Part shown: positions 1-9,079 of the stretch, piece after piece
How positions within the stretch are numbered: the stretch's first letter is position 1
Layout: each line of letters begins with the position of its first letter
NCBI GenBank assembly: GCA_900768995.1
Contig: CAAGEZ010000013.1
Span: forward strand, 1-64,000
Direction: 5' to 3'
DNA from: Oscillospiraceae bacterium
GTDB taxonomy: Bacteria > Bacillota > Clostridia > Oscillospirales > Ruminococcaceae
Length of the DNA stretch: 64,000 nucleotides
Notes under the pieces: generated by a model
What the model was told of the DNA's origin: nothing
Database searches by the model: none
The model's input: the letters and a program-made list of their open reading frames with translations, nothing else
Made by a program: the position numbers and the translations under genes

Positions 1-118
1 AATAAGCCCATTCTGCGTCAAGCTCCCTTGCCGGGCGGCAAGCCCGCCTGCGGTCGCTTTCCTTGACTGGTCTTATTTCATCTGTCGGCTTTATCTATAG
101 AACAATTGGTTATTAGTA
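1..118. repeat. Left-edge repeat remnant with hairpin
   Basis: No gene is visible in the first 340 bases apart from the flgM promoter. Bases 1-10 and 68-77 pair (9 of 10), and 17-22 pair with 62-67, giving one long bulged hairpin. Bases 105-118 are an exact 14-base match to the inverted copy of 19663-19676, the outer end of the large inverted repeat between trpE and trpGD. This suggests the edge holds the end of another copy of the same interspersed element. The remaining AT-rich bases 119-247 show nothing I can name. Confidence 0.4.
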
Positions 119-247
119 TCAAATCCAATTACCGGTTTCGGCAAGCATAATATCAGCATTATAATTTACTGTAAGTCAAATTCAAATTATAATATACATT
201 TAGTATATAAAAACTATAATCATATCAAAAAAAATCTCCCAAAAGGC

Positions 248-275
248 TAAATTTTTCTAATATTACTGCCGATAT
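248..275 (+). promoter_or_regulatory. Sigma-28 (SigD/FliA) type promoter of the flagellar operon
   Basis: TAAA at 248-251, a 16-base spacer and GCCGATAT at 268-275 match the flagellar sigma-28 consensus (TAAA, 14-16 bases, GCCGATAT). It lies about 65 bases before flgM, whose product is the anti-sigma factor for this same sigma factor, which would form a feedback loop. The assignment is by consensus match and context. Confidence 0.8.
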
Positions 276-340
276 ATATAGTAGAGCATCGGGATAACTA
301 TGCACAGATATAAATTTTACCACGGAAAGGTGGAGATATT

Positions 341-631
341 ATGGAGATAAAGAACTATACATCAGCTTTGAACGCATACAGATACGCAAGCGAAGCCGCT
401 TCACGCCCCATTTCGGGCAAGACTCAGAAAAGCAGAGGAAAGAACACCGACAAGGCTGAGTTTTCTTCATCTGCAAGAGCAAGCTTTTCAGACACTCTGA
501 AAGCCGCTGCAAAGACCGCCGCAGACAGCACAGCGTCCGCCGAAAGACTGGCAGAGCTTTCCGCAAAGATAGCTGACGGCAGCTATAAGGTATCCTCTGA
601 GGATATCGCAGACTCTATCCTCGGTCTGTAA
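341..631 (+). CDS. flgM: Anti-sigma-28 factor FlgM
   Basis: A 96-residue protein with the FlgM layout: a Ser/Ala/Lys-rich, probably disordered N-terminal half and a C-terminal helical segment (about residues 67-96) ending in the typical pattern ERLAELSAKIADGSYKV followed by SEDIADSIL. FlgM binds and silences the flagellar sigma factor until it is exported through the finished hook. A strong ribosome-binding site (AAAGGTGGAG, 326-335) precedes the ATG. It is the first gene of the late flagellar operon and is followed 39 bases later by flgN, as in Bacillus. Confidence 0.85.
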   Translation: MEIKNYTSALNAYRYASEAASRPISGKTQKSRGKNTDKAEFSSSARASFSDTLKAAAKTAADSTASAERLAELSAKIADGSYKVSSEDIADSILGL

Positions 632-670
632 AGAAAACTCACCCGCACCCTCGTGAAAGGAATGGGACAA

Positions 671-1120
671 ATGGACTATAAAGCACTCATAGCTTTCTTT
701 GATGAGTACAACGCTCATTACAGAAACTTCCTTAAATTTGAATATTCCAAAATGGATATGCTGAACAAGAACGAGATCGAGAAGCTTTCCGCTTCCCTCT
801 CCGCCGAGCAGGCTTTCATTATGAAAAGCAATGCACTTGAAAAGCAGCGCCTTGCACTTCTCGGTGACAACAGCTCAAAGACCTTTGAGCAGATAGTCAG
901 CGAGGCTCCCGAGGAATACAAGTCCCGCCTTGAAGAGCAGCGTGCCTCCCTTTCCGAAATGATATATAAGATAAAAGAGATAAATGACACGGCGAACATC
1001 ATCGTTTCCGAACGTCTCAAAAAAATTCGCAGCACCGTGGGCGAGCTTGATACATATAACGGCAAAGGCGCAGTAAGAAAAGAAAGCGCAGCAGGCTCAA
1101 AGATATTTACAAATGCCTGA
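671..1120 (+). CDS. flgN: FlgN-family export chaperone for hook-filament junction proteins
   Basis: A 149-residue, almost wholly helical, charged protein with long heptad-like stretches (residues 20-120), as expected for FlgN, which holds FlgK and FlgL ready for type III export. An upstream in-frame GTG (653) and ATG (662) overlap the ribosome-binding site AAAGGA (656-661), so the ATG at 671 (MDYKAL) is the better start with a 9-base spacing. The position between flgM and flgK is the Bacillus yvyG/flgN position. Sequence similarity in this family is weak, so context carries much of the call. Confidence 0.75.
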   Translation: MDYKALIAFFDEYNAHYRNFLKFEYSKMDMLNKNEIEKLSASLSAEQAFIMKSNALEKQRLALLGDNSSKTFEQIVSEAPEEYKSRLEEQRASLSEMIYKIKEINDTANIIVSERLKKIRSTVGELDTYNGKGAVRKESAAGSKIFTNA

Positions 1121-1140
1121 ATACGAAAGGAAGATTTACA

Positions 1141-3138
1141 ATGGCTTCATCATTTTTCGGACTTTATGTGCAGAGAGACGGTCTCCAGCTTGCACAGAAG
1201 GGTCTTGATATCACAGGACACAACATCACCAATATCAAAACAACAGGCTACAGCAGACAGCGCCTTGACGTTGTTTCCGTGGCAAACACCGCAGGCAGTC
1301 TCGGCTACAACACTCAGGTGAGCCTTGCGGGAAAGGGTGCTGACGCTGTGGGCGTTACCCAGCTCAGAGACAAGCTCCTTGATGCAAAGGTAAGAAGATA
1401 CAGCGCAGAGCTTTGCGACACAGGCGCTAAGACCAATGTTCTTGCAGACATCGAGGATATCCTTGATGATGTTGAAAATCAGGATTCGGGTCTTGCGGCT
1501 ATTTTCGGCAATTTAAAGTCTGCTTTCCAGTCCTTCTCCTCGACAGGTGCGGACAGACAGGACCTTTCAAATGTAGCTATGAACGCTGCAGATTCGGTCA
1601 TAAACGTGCTTAAGAATTTTGATGCGAGACTCAATGATGTTGAGCTTTCCACAAGAGAGGACATTCTCGTTACCAATGACAGAGTGAACGCTATCCTTAA
1701 GCAGATGGCATCCCTTAACAAGCAGATATCCGATGCTTATGTTCAGATGGACAATGTTTATGCCACAAGAGACGGCTATCAGGCTGAGATAGAATACGGC
1801 CCCCTTGAGCTCAAGGACAGCTTCAACAACCTCTGCGACGAGCTTTCACAGTATATGAACATCGACGTAAAGCAGAATCAGGACGGAACATATGATGTTT
1901 ATTTCGGAGATGTTGCCCTCGTTCAGAAGGACGCATACGCCAAGACTGACATAATCTTCTCAGGCGAGCAGACCGAAAGAAACGATTTTGCCGAGCTTCA
2001 CATCAGCACCACCAACACCGACAAGCAGTGGACAAAGTGCGAGCGTGAGATAACCCCCGAGGTAATTGCAAACCCCGATCTGAATGACAAGATCGACAAG
2101 CTCAATTCCTACATCTACAAGGGAAATGTAAAGCAGGCGTGCGAGCTTGAAAAGGAAATTATTGCCGATGCAAAGGCTGCGGGCGTTGATTATGACCCCA
2201 TTTTCACAAACAATATGACCGCCGCTCAGCTGAAAGCAGCCCCCTCCTACGCAATAACCGTTGACGAAGAGACCGACAAGCTCACAGGCGGCTCTGTAAG
2301 CGGACTTTTCGATATGTACAACGGCAAGGGCTGCTATGCAGAGGGTGCTGAGAACGGCTACAACGGCATCAAGTATTATCAGGAAACTATCCGCTCATTT
2401 GCAAACAGATTTGTCAAAGCATTCAATGCCCTTTATGATGATTACAACAACTCTGCCGATGCTGTAAAACAGCAGAATGCGACAGCTGACAAGGCTGAGG
2501 CAAAGCTCAGAGATGACACCAAGGCTCAGTATATGGCTGACAACGGCATTACAGATGAAACTGCTCTCACTGCCGATGACCTCACCAAGATAGACGATAT
2601 CGTTAACCGGACACTTGCAGATGTCCGCAAGGATGCAATTGAAAGCACCAAATTCAAGCTCTTTGAATTTGAGGGCGGCGCTCTTGATGACGGCAATGTT
2701 GCTGACCTGAAAATTGCCGATACCTGGAACGAAAACACTCTCCGCTGCGTTCACCCCTTCGTTGATGACAACGGCAAGCTTGACTACAATTATGATGAGC
2801 TTGACAATGCTTACATCAACAAGATACTTTCCGCCTTTGACGCAAAATACAAGTTCGGCAACGAACCCGACCAGTTCACCTTTGAGGGCTTTATCCAGTA
2901 TTACGGCAATCAGGTGGGCGGCGACCTTGAATACGAGCTTGGCAGCTTCGATTCCACCAACATTATGCTGAACAGCGTCTCCGATGCAAGAGACGAGGTA
3001 ATGGGCGTAAGTATGGACGAAGAGGGCGTCAATATGATGAACTACCAGAAATGGTACAACGCTATTTCCAGAATGATATCCGCTCTTGACGAGTGCCTTG
3101 ATAAGCTCATTAACGGCACAGGCAAGGTCGGTCTTTGA
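1141..3138 (+). CDS. flgK: Flagellar hook-associated protein 1 FlgK
   Basis: A 665-residue FlgK, the first junction protein between hook and filament, secreted by the flagellar type III system. The N-terminus carries the rod/hook/HAP signature (NITNIKTTGYSRQ, about residues 29-41). The C-terminal 45 residues (GVSMDEEGVNMMNYQKWYNA onward) are the conserved coiled-coil end of FlgK. The middle is longer and more acidic than in Bacillus, where FlgK is near 500 residues, so the surface domain is enlarged. There is a clear AAAGGAAG ribosome-binding site 20 bases after flgN. Confidence 0.93.
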   Translation: MASSFFGLYVQRDGLQLAQKGLDITGHNITNIKTTGYSRQRLDVVSVANTAGSLGYNTQVSLAGKGADAVGVTQLRDKLLDAKVRRYSAELCDTGAKTNVLADIEDILDDVENQDSGLAAIFGNLKSAFQSFSSTGADRQDLSNVAMNAADSVINVLKNFDARLNDVELSTREDILVTNDRVNAILKQMASLNKQISDAYVQMDNVYATRDGYQAEIEYGPLELKDSFNNLCDELSQYMNIDVKQNQDGTYDVYFGDVALVQKDAYAKTDIIFSGEQTERNDFAELHISTTNTDKQWTKCEREITPEVIANPDLNDKIDKLNSYIYKGNVKQACELEKEIIADAKAAGVDYDPIFTNNMTAAQLKAAPSYAITVDEETDKLTGGSVSGLFDMYNGKGCYAEGAENGYNGIKYYQETIRSFANRFVKAFNALYDDYNNSADAVKQQNATADKAEAKLRDDTKAQYMADNGITDETALTADDLTKIDDIVNRTLADVRKDAIESTKFKLFEFEGGALDDGNVADLKIADTWNENTLRCVHPFVDDNGKLDYNYDELDNAYINKILSAFDAKYKFGNEPDQFTFEGFIQYYGNQVGGDLEYELGSFDSTNIMLNSVSDARDEVMGVSMDEEGVNMMNYQKWYNAISRMISALDECLDKLINGTGKVGL

Positions 3139-3168
3139 TAAAGCTATAAGATAAGGAGCTGATTTGCG

Positions 3169-4536
3169 ATGCGAGTTACCAACAATGCGTTCAGCGGAAC
3201 GTTTTTAAACAGCTATAACACACTGCTTTCAAACTATCTGAAATCTCAGACAAAGATACTTACACAGAGAAAATACAACCGTGCCAGCGAGGATTCCTCC
3301 TCTGCGGCAAAGGCTGCTCACGTTAGAAAATCCCTTGAAAATCTGGATATCTATGACGAGAACCTCAAGACTGCAAAGGATTTCTACTATGCTGCCGAGG
3401 ACGCTCTTTATGACATTGCCGACAAGACATATCTTAACGTAAAGTCCAAGATAGTTTCCGTTCAGGACACTATGGACCAGACCGAGCTTGACATCATCGC
3501 TCTTGAAATGGAGCAGCAGGCCGAGCATATGCTTCAGGATATGAACACCGATTTCGCCACAAGGCAGATGTTCGGCTCCGCAAGCAATGACAAGACACCT
3601 TTCACCGTTCATTCAAGGGTCGAGATAACCTTTGCCGACGGCACAACAAAGGTCTACGGCAATGATTACGATACCGCAGAAATGGGCGGAGCTGCCCTCA
3701 CAAGAAACGATGACGGCACATATACCGACGCTGCAGGCAATACAATTACTGTAGATAAGTATTACGATGCCGACGGCAACGAGATAACCGATTTTGATAA
3801 CTACAAGGGCGACACCTACTACAGCAGCAAGGATAAGACCGCTGCGGACACAGTAAAATTCACCGTGAACGGCAGCCCCGATTTCAGCACATCTCCCAAG
3901 GACAGGATAGTCTGCTACAACGATATCCCTGTAAATCTTATGGGCGATGACCTTAAAAATGCTGTAAACGGTGCTACCATCAAGTATTATGACAAGGAAG
4001 GCAAGCTTTCCGACACCAAGACCGTAAATTATCCCACAGAATACACAAATTCCAAGGGTTTCCCCGGAACTGCCCCAATTTATGTTGATATCGGTCTCGG
4101 AATAAAGTATGACGAGAACGGAACCGTAAATCCCGCCACAGCCCTTGATATGAGCCTCAACGGTGCTGAAATAACAGGCTGCGGAACAGATGATGACGGC
4201 GATGCATTTAACCTTATCCAGCTGGTATATGACGCTGCCGCCGCTCTCAGAAAAGGCGACACATCTTCCGTAAACCGCTACATCGACAAGCTCGATTCCG
4301 CAAACTCAAAGGTAATGGACACAATTACAACTCTCGGCGTAAAGCAGAACAATATGGAGATGTACATTGACAGAAATGCAATTTACCGCATCAGCCTTTC
4401 CGAGAAGCAAAACAGCATTGAGGGCGTTGACATTGAGGCGGAGATCACCAATATGAAGTCCATCGAGGCTGCATACAATGCATCTCTTTCACTCGGTTCG
4501 GGCATACTTCCCAAGAGCATTTTCGATTTCGTATAA
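3169..4536 (+). CDS. flgL: Flagellar hook-associated protein 3 FlgL
   Basis: A 455-residue FlgL, the second hook-filament junction protein. The flagellin-like N-terminal coiled-coil domain is clear (MRVTNNAFSGTFLNSYNTLL, then RKYNRASEDSSSAAKA), and so is the C-terminal helix (AAYNASLSLGSGILPKSIFDFV). Between about residues 140 and 340 lies a Gly/Asp/Thr-rich beta-type insertion that makes the protein about half again longer than common FlgL (about 300 residues). AAGGAG precedes the start, 30 bases after flgK. Confidence 0.9.
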   Translation: MRVTNNAFSGTFLNSYNTLLSNYLKSQTKILTQRKYNRASEDSSSAAKAAHVRKSLENLDIYDENLKTAKDFYYAAEDALYDIADKTYLNVKSKIVSVQDTMDQTELDIIALEMEQQAEHMLQDMNTDFATRQMFGSASNDKTPFTVHSRVEITFADGTTKVYGNDYDTAEMGGAALTRNDDGTYTDAAGNTITVDKYYDADGNEITDFDNYKGDTYYSSKDKTAADTVKFTVNGSPDFSTSPKDRIVCYNDIPVNLMGDDLKNAVNGATIKYYDKEGKLSDTKTVNYPTEYTNSKGFPGTAPIYVDIGLGIKYDENGTVNPATALDMSLNGAEITGCGTDDDGDAFNLIQLVYDAAAALRKGDTSSVNRYIDKLDSANSKVMDTITTLGVKQNNMEMYIDRNAIYRISLSEKQNSIEGVDIEAEITNMKSIEAAYNASLSLGSGILPKSIFDFV

Positions 4537-4569
4537 TATACGAAAAATTTATAAAAGGAGGACGCAGTT

Positions 4570-5160
4570 ATGGATCAGCTTCTTAATATAACATCAGTAC
4601 CTATCAATGTTGAGATAAACGTTACCCGTGCGGAGCTGAAGCTCGATACTCCCGCTCCCACCGTACAGATCTCAAAAAGTCCGGGGGGAATGCAGATAAC
4701 CGCAGAACCCATCAAAATAAACATCGACAACACCGCCGCAAGGGAAAGCCTCGGCTACGGTCACAAGAACATTGACACATTTGCCAAGGACGAAGCCCAG
4801 AAGGGTATGAGGGTAGCATATCAGGCAGTGGCAAACATCGTGAACGAGGGCAACGCTCTCTGCAACTTTGAAGCCACACCCGCCTCTATTGCCACCGCCA
4901 AGGCAACAAGGACAATGGAGACAATTATGGACTTTCTCCCCAAGGAGGGTCCCGACATAAGCTGGTCGGGCAACACTCTCAGCATAAACTATCAGGCATC
5001 TGAGCTTAATATGGACTGGAACACGACTCCCGAAGCAAAGCTTGAATTTGTTCCCGGAACCGTCGAGTTCATCGTTAACCAGAGGCCAAAGCTTGAAATA
5101 GAATATGTAGGCGAGCCTATATATTTCCCCAGAAGTGCAGCTCCGGGATATGAGGAATGA
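4570..5160 (+). CDS. yviE: DUF6470 (YviE-like) flagellar-locus protein
   Basis: A 196-residue protein of the DUF6470 type: a beta-rich N-terminus (LNITSVPINVEINVTRAELK), a central GYG motif (ESLGYGHKNIDTFAKDEAQK) and a C-terminal segment describing extended strands (QRPKLEIEYVGEPIYF). Members sit between flgL and fliW in many motile Firmicutes, exactly as here, but their molecular role is not established. The stop codon overlaps the fliW start by four bases (ATGA), which suggests translational coupling. Confidence 0.7.
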   Translation: MDQLLNITSVPINVEINVTRAELKLDTPAPTVQISKSPGGMQITAEPIKINIDNTAARESLGYGHKNIDTFAKDEAQKGMRVAYQAVANIVNEGNALCNFEATPASIATAKATRTMETIMDFLPKEGPDISWSGNTLSINYQASELNMDWNTTPEAKLEFVPGTVEFIVNQRPKLEIEYVGEPIYFPRSAAPGYEE

Positions 5161-5618
5161 TTATGAACGATACCGTAAACAGAATCACAGTTAAGACAAG
5201 GGATTTCGACGAGATAGAGGTCTCCCCCGCAGAGGTGATAAGCTTCCCCCAGGGAATTTTCGCCTTTGAGGACTACAGGGATTATATCCTCATCTCCCCT
5301 CTCGGCAAGGGCAAATGCCCTGTATGGCTCCAGAGCACGGAGAACCCGAACCTCTGCTTCATACTTTTCGATCCCCTTGAATTTTGTCCCGATTACCGCA
5401 TAACCGTTGCCGATGAGGACGTTGCGGTGCTGGATATGGCAAATGATGCAGACGCCAAGTTCTACGTTATCGCCGTTATCCCCGAAAACAATATGGACGC
5501 AACGGTAAACTTAAAAAGCCCGATCATCATAAACACCGCCAACAACAAGGCAGTGCAGGTCATTGCCGCCGATGATTACCCCATAAAATTCCCCGTTTTC
5601 GCAAAAGCCAAGGAATGA
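5157..5618 (+). CDS. fliW: Flagellar assembly factor FliW
   Basis: A 153-residue FliW with the family pattern FPQGIFAFEDYRDYILISPL near residues 29-48 and the conserved C-terminal strand region (LKSPIIINTANNKAVQVIAA). FliW binds flagellin in the cytoplasm and antagonises CsrA; when flagellin is exported, FliW is released and sequesters CsrA. The gene overlaps yviE (ATGA) and is followed 25 bases later by csrA, the usual partner pair. Confidence 0.92.
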   Translation: MIMNDTVNRITVKTRDFDEIEVSPAEVISFPQGIFAFEDYRDYILISPLGKGKCPVWLQSTENPNLCFILFDPLEFCPDYRITVADEDVAVLDMANDADAKFYVIAVIPENNMDATVNLKSPIIINTANNKAVQVIAADDYPIKFPVFAKAKE

Positions 5619-5643
5619 TCTTTCAGAAAGGAATGATATCCGT

Positions 5644-5904
5644 ATGCTTATAATCACCCGAAAAACGGGGGAGGGAATACATATCGGCGATGACGTTGTG
5701 GTGAACGTGGTCGAAGCGGGCAAGGATAAGGTCAGGCTCGGAATAAGCGCTCCAAAGGACGTTAAGATAATCCGCTCGGAAATGTTCGAGTCGAGAGGAT
5801 TTAACGTTCAGGCAGCCGTGAACAAGGTCTCCGCTGACTTTATGAACAAGTTTCTTACCGATACACCCACCCGTTTTAATGAGATAAACAAGAATAATCA
5901 GTGA
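5644..5904 (+). CDS. csrA: Carbon storage / translational regulator CsrA
   Basis: An 86-residue CsrA. It starts with MLIITRKTGEGIHIGDDV and contains APKDVKIIRSEMFE, whose arginine is the RNA-contacting residue of the family. CsrA is a homodimer that binds GGA-containing hairpins in leader RNA, classically repressing flagellin (hag) translation. The C-terminal extension of about 25 residues is typical of Gram-positive members bound by FliW. In Bacillus hag follows at once; here fliD follows instead, so the main target must lie elsewhere. Confidence 0.94.
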   Translation: MLIITRKTGEGIHIGDDVVVNVVEAGKDKVRLGISAPKDVKIIRSEMFESRGFNVQAAVNKVSADFMNKFLTDTPTRFNEINKNNQ

Positions 5905-5920
5905 AAGGACGGTCATTACA

Positions 5921-8641
5921 ATGGCAACCACTCACGAAATTACAAGAATGACAGGTCTTGCCTCGGGACTTGATATAGAATCGCTGGTCAAGGCAGGCAC
6001 TGCCAATACAAAAACCTCTCTGGACAAGAGAAAGCAGAAGCTCCAGACTCTCCAGTGGAAGCAGGAAGCCTACAGAAGCGTTATCACAACAATGTCCGAT
6101 TTCAAGAAGAAGTATCTGAACATCGAATCCTCCTCTTCCATCAGGGCAAACGCCGTTATGAAGAGCAACAAGGCTGAATCCTCCAACGATTCACTCAAGG
6201 TTTCCGCATCTGCAAACGCAGCCGCAGGAAAATATTCCATAACCTCCGTTACACAGGCAAAGGCGGCAACCCTCACAGGCACGAGAGCTTCCGCAGGCAC
6301 TGTTGAGCTTGACTTTTCCAATGCCGCAGAGGGCAGCAACACCGTTACCGTTACCCTTGACGGCTCTGCAAGAAACATCACCTTTGAGGGCGGCAAAAAT
6401 GCCAAGGACAATTTCCTTACAGCCCTCAACGATACATTCGGCGAGATAAGCGCAGCAAGGTTTTCTTTCAAGGACGGCACAAACAAGCTGACTATCGAAA
6501 ATGCCGCAAGCGATAAGGTCGCACACTCCTTTACAGTAGGATATAACGCAGCCGTGGGTCTTAAAAATGACGCTTCCAACAGAATTGCCACTACCTCAAA
6601 GCTCGGCAGCCTTGATTTTGTGACTGAGCTTTCCGGTGATAAATTCAGCTTTTCCATAAACGGCACTGATTTCTCTTTTGATAAGAACACCACCGTCAAG
6701 GAATTGATGAACACTGTAAACAAGTCCGACGCAGGCGTTACAATGAGCTTCAACAGCCTTTCCCAGTCCTTTGAGCTGAAAACCACTCAGACAGGCGCAG
6801 GCAAGGAGCTTAAAGTCAGCCAGACAAGCGGAAATCTTCTCAATGCCCTTTTCAACATAGGCGATGAGCTTGGTATCGACCCCACTCTTGCAACAGGTCT
6901 TTCCGACAAGAACATTGACGAAAGCATTACCGATTTTACATTTAAAACCACCGCAGACGGTTTCGGTGCAAGTGATGGCATTACCATTAACGGCAAAACA
7001 CTTGCTGTAACAGACCTCACAAAGAAGCAGGAGACCGAGAAGATAACCATAGGCGACAGCGAGATAAATGCAAAGCTCCACACTGATGCTGACGGAAACA
7101 CTATCTATCAGTACACTCAGGACGGCAGCACTATTTACGCTAAGAAAACTGCTGATGACAAATATGAAACGGTTATGTCCGTGTCCTCAGAGGGTGTTGT
7201 AAACTACAACGGCAAAGACCTGGAGGACGTTACCGAGGCAGATCAGCTCAAAACTCTCGGAATTGAAAAGAAATATCAGCAGTATTCCTCCGATGACATC
7301 GCAAAGGCTCTGAATGATGCATACAAGGCATCTTTCCCCAGCGGAAAGGGCTCATTCTCCGTTGAAAGCTCCGATAACGGCGTAAGCATCAAGTTCACTC
7401 CCGCAGCAGGAGAGGCTGTAAGCGTATCCGCAAGCGGTGATGTGACTGTTGACGGTGCTTCCTCCAACTACACCGAGACTCCCTACCCCTCCGACCACGT
7501 TATTGCAGATATTGATAAGATATCCTTTACCGTAAACGGCGGCGTTACATTCAATATGGCAGGAAACGGCAAGGACGGAAAGGTAACTATAAACGATCTT
7601 GTCCGTTCGGGATATTTCGTATATGACGAATCCACAGGCGTTCTTGCGGTAACAGGCAAGAATACTATCACTGCTGAGGGCGAAAGTGCAGAGGTGTTCA
7701 AGAAGCTTTTCGGCACAGATACACTCAGCGGCGTTGACAATGTGGGCAGTATGACCCTCAGAGGCTCAAACGCTCAGATGACCATTAACGGCGTTACCCT
7801 TGAAAGCAATTCCAACAGCTTCACCGTTGAGGGAACTGATTTCAGCATTGCAGATGTCAAGGAATTTACAGAAGATGACATTGCAAGCGGAAATGCCGAG
7901 GAGATCACCGTTAATGTTTCCAAGGACACAAGCAAGATAAAGGAAACCATTCTCGGATTTGTTGAAGCATACAATGAAATGCTCGACAAGGTTTACGAGC
8001 AGATAAACACCAAGCGTCCCAAGGACAGCGGCGATTACTATGATCCTCTGACCGATGACCAGAAGGACGAAATGGAGGCTGACGAGATAACAAAGTGGGA
8101 GGAAAAGGCTAAGACAGGTCTCCTCTACCACGATTCCACCCTCTCAAAGGTGTTCACTCAGATACGTCAGGCTGTGGGCTGTGCAAATGTGAACGGTATG
8201 ACCATTCAGGCTCTCGGTATCGACACCTCCGACGATTTCAACGAGTACGGCAAGCTGAAGATCGACGATGAGAGCAAGCTTGATGCGGCTATTGAAAAGT
8301 ACGGCGATGAGATAGCAAACTTCTTTACCGACACCACAAACGGTCTCGGAACAGTGCTCAACAATGCAGTTACATCTGCAATTGACACCAACACCAACAA
8401 GAACGGCTATCCCAAGGGAACCCTCACCGCTATGGCAGGTGTGGCAAATACACGTTCCGACCGCAACAATATGATATACAATCAGATCTCAAATCTCCAG
8501 AGCCTTATCGACAAGCTCAATGACAGATATGAGAACGAACAGGAAAGACTGTGGAACAAGTACTCAACTCTTGAATCCTACATCTCCACAATGAACAACC
8601 AGTCCTCCTCCATATTCGGAACATCAAACAGCTCAACCTGA
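5921..8641 (+). CDS. fliD: Flagellar filament capping protein FliD (oversized)
   Basis: A 906-residue FliD (HAP2), the filament cap that promotes flagellin folding at the tip. The N-terminal domain is standard (TGLASGLDIESLVK, then KLQTLQWKQEAYRSV), and the C-terminal coiled coil is present (LIDKLNDRYENEQERLWNKY, then LESYISTMNNQSSSI). Most FliD proteins have 450-700 residues. The extra length is a Thr/Asp/Gly-rich central region (about residues 130-640) of probable surface-exposed beta domains. GAAAGGA precedes the ATG, 16 bases after csrA. Confidence 0.9.
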   Translation: MATTHEITRMTGLASGLDIESLVKAGTANTKTSLDKRKQKLQTLQWKQEAYRSVITTMSDFKKKYLNIESSSSIRANAVMKSNKAESSNDSLKVSASANAAAGKYSITSVTQAKAATLTGTRASAGTVELDFSNAAEGSNTVTVTLDGSARNITFEGGKNAKDNFLTALNDTFGEISAARFSFKDGTNKLTIENAASDKVAHSFTVGYNAAVGLKNDASNRIATTSKLGSLDFVTELSGDKFSFSINGTDFSFDKNTTVKELMNTVNKSDAGVTMSFNSLSQSFELKTTQTGAGKELKVSQTSGNLLNALFNIGDELGIDPTLATGLSDKNIDESITDFTFKTTADGFGASDGITINGKTLAVTDLTKKQETEKITIGDSEINAKLHTDADGNTIYQYTQDGSTIYAKKTADDKYETVMSVSSEGVVNYNGKDLEDVTEADQLKTLGIEKKYQQYSSDDIAKALNDAYKASFPSGKGSFSVESSDNGVSIKFTPAAGEAVSVSASGDVTVDGASSNYTETPYPSDHVIADIDKISFTVNGGVTFNMAGNGKDGKVTINDLVRSGYFVYDESTGVLAVTGKNTITAEGESAEVFKKLFGTDTLSGVDNVGSMTLRGSNAQMTINGVTLESNSNSFTVEGTDFSIADVKEFTEDDIASGNAEEITVNVSKDTSKIKETILGFVEAYNEMLDKVYEQINTKRPKDSGDYYDPLTDDQKDEMEADEITKWEEKAKTGLLYHDSTLSKVFTQIRQAVGCANVNGMTIQALGIDTSDDFNEYGKLKIDDESKLDAAIEKYGDEIANFFTDTTNGLGTVLNNAVTSAIDTNTNKNGYPKGTLTAMAGVANTRSDRNNMIYNQISNLQSLIDKLNDRYENEQERLWNKYSTLESYISTMNNQSSSIFGTSNSST

Positions 8642-8655
8642 TAAAAGCTCTTCAA

Positions 8656-8687
8656 TCAGTCATTTGTCCTATGGGGCAAATGACTGA
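8656..8687 (+). other. Intercistronic hairpin between fliD and fliS
   Basis: An 11-base perfect inverted repeat (8656-8666 with 8677-8687) with a 10-base loop and no T-run. It ends directly before the fliS ribosome-binding site (GAAAGGA, 8688-8694). It may stabilise or process the mRNA, or modulate fliS translation; it does not look like a terminator. Confidence 0.6.
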
Positions 8688-8703
8688 GAAAGGATAATCA
8701 CAA

Positions 8704-9066
8704 ATGAATCCCTACCAGAAATATATGCAGCAGTCGGTCACAACAATGACCCCCGCCCAGCTTCTCATAGCACTCTATGACAAGGCTATCACCGAGATAA
8801 ACAAGGCGATAATCTTCATCGAGGACAAGGATATCCCCAAGGCCCACAACTCAATTATGAGAGCCAGCGACATAATCGACGCTCTTGACGCACACCTTAA
8901 GGTAAAATATGAGATATCCGACAATCTTGCCGCTTTGTATCAGTATTTCCGTGAGAGACTTGTTCAAGCGAATGTTAAGAAAGACCCTGAGATACTCAAA
9001 GAGATACTCCCGATGATAACAGAGCTGAGAAACGCCTTTTATGAAGCGGGCAAGACCGTAAGATAA
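8704..9066 (+). CDS. fliS: Flagellar export chaperone FliS
   Basis: A 120-residue FliS, the cytoplasmic chaperone that binds the C-terminus of flagellin. The N-terminus YQKYMQQSVTTMTPAQLLIA and the helical-bundle pattern LYDKAITEINKAI followed by NSIMRASDIIDAL are characteristic. AAAGGA at 8689-8694 gives a good start. It is followed 13 bases later by a FliT-like gene, as in most flagellar loci. Confidence 0.94.
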   Translation: MNPYQKYMQQSVTTMTPAQLLIALYDKAITEINKAIIFIEDKDIPKAHNSIMRASDIIDALDAHLKVKYEISDNLAALYQYFRERLVQANVKKDPEILKEILPMITELRNAFYEAGKTVR

Positions 9067-9079
9067 GGGAGGTCGGTGT

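Noticed and set aside
653..670. Upstream GTG/ATG starts for flgN
   Set aside because: They overlap or precede the ribosome-binding site; the ATG at 671 has proper spacing.
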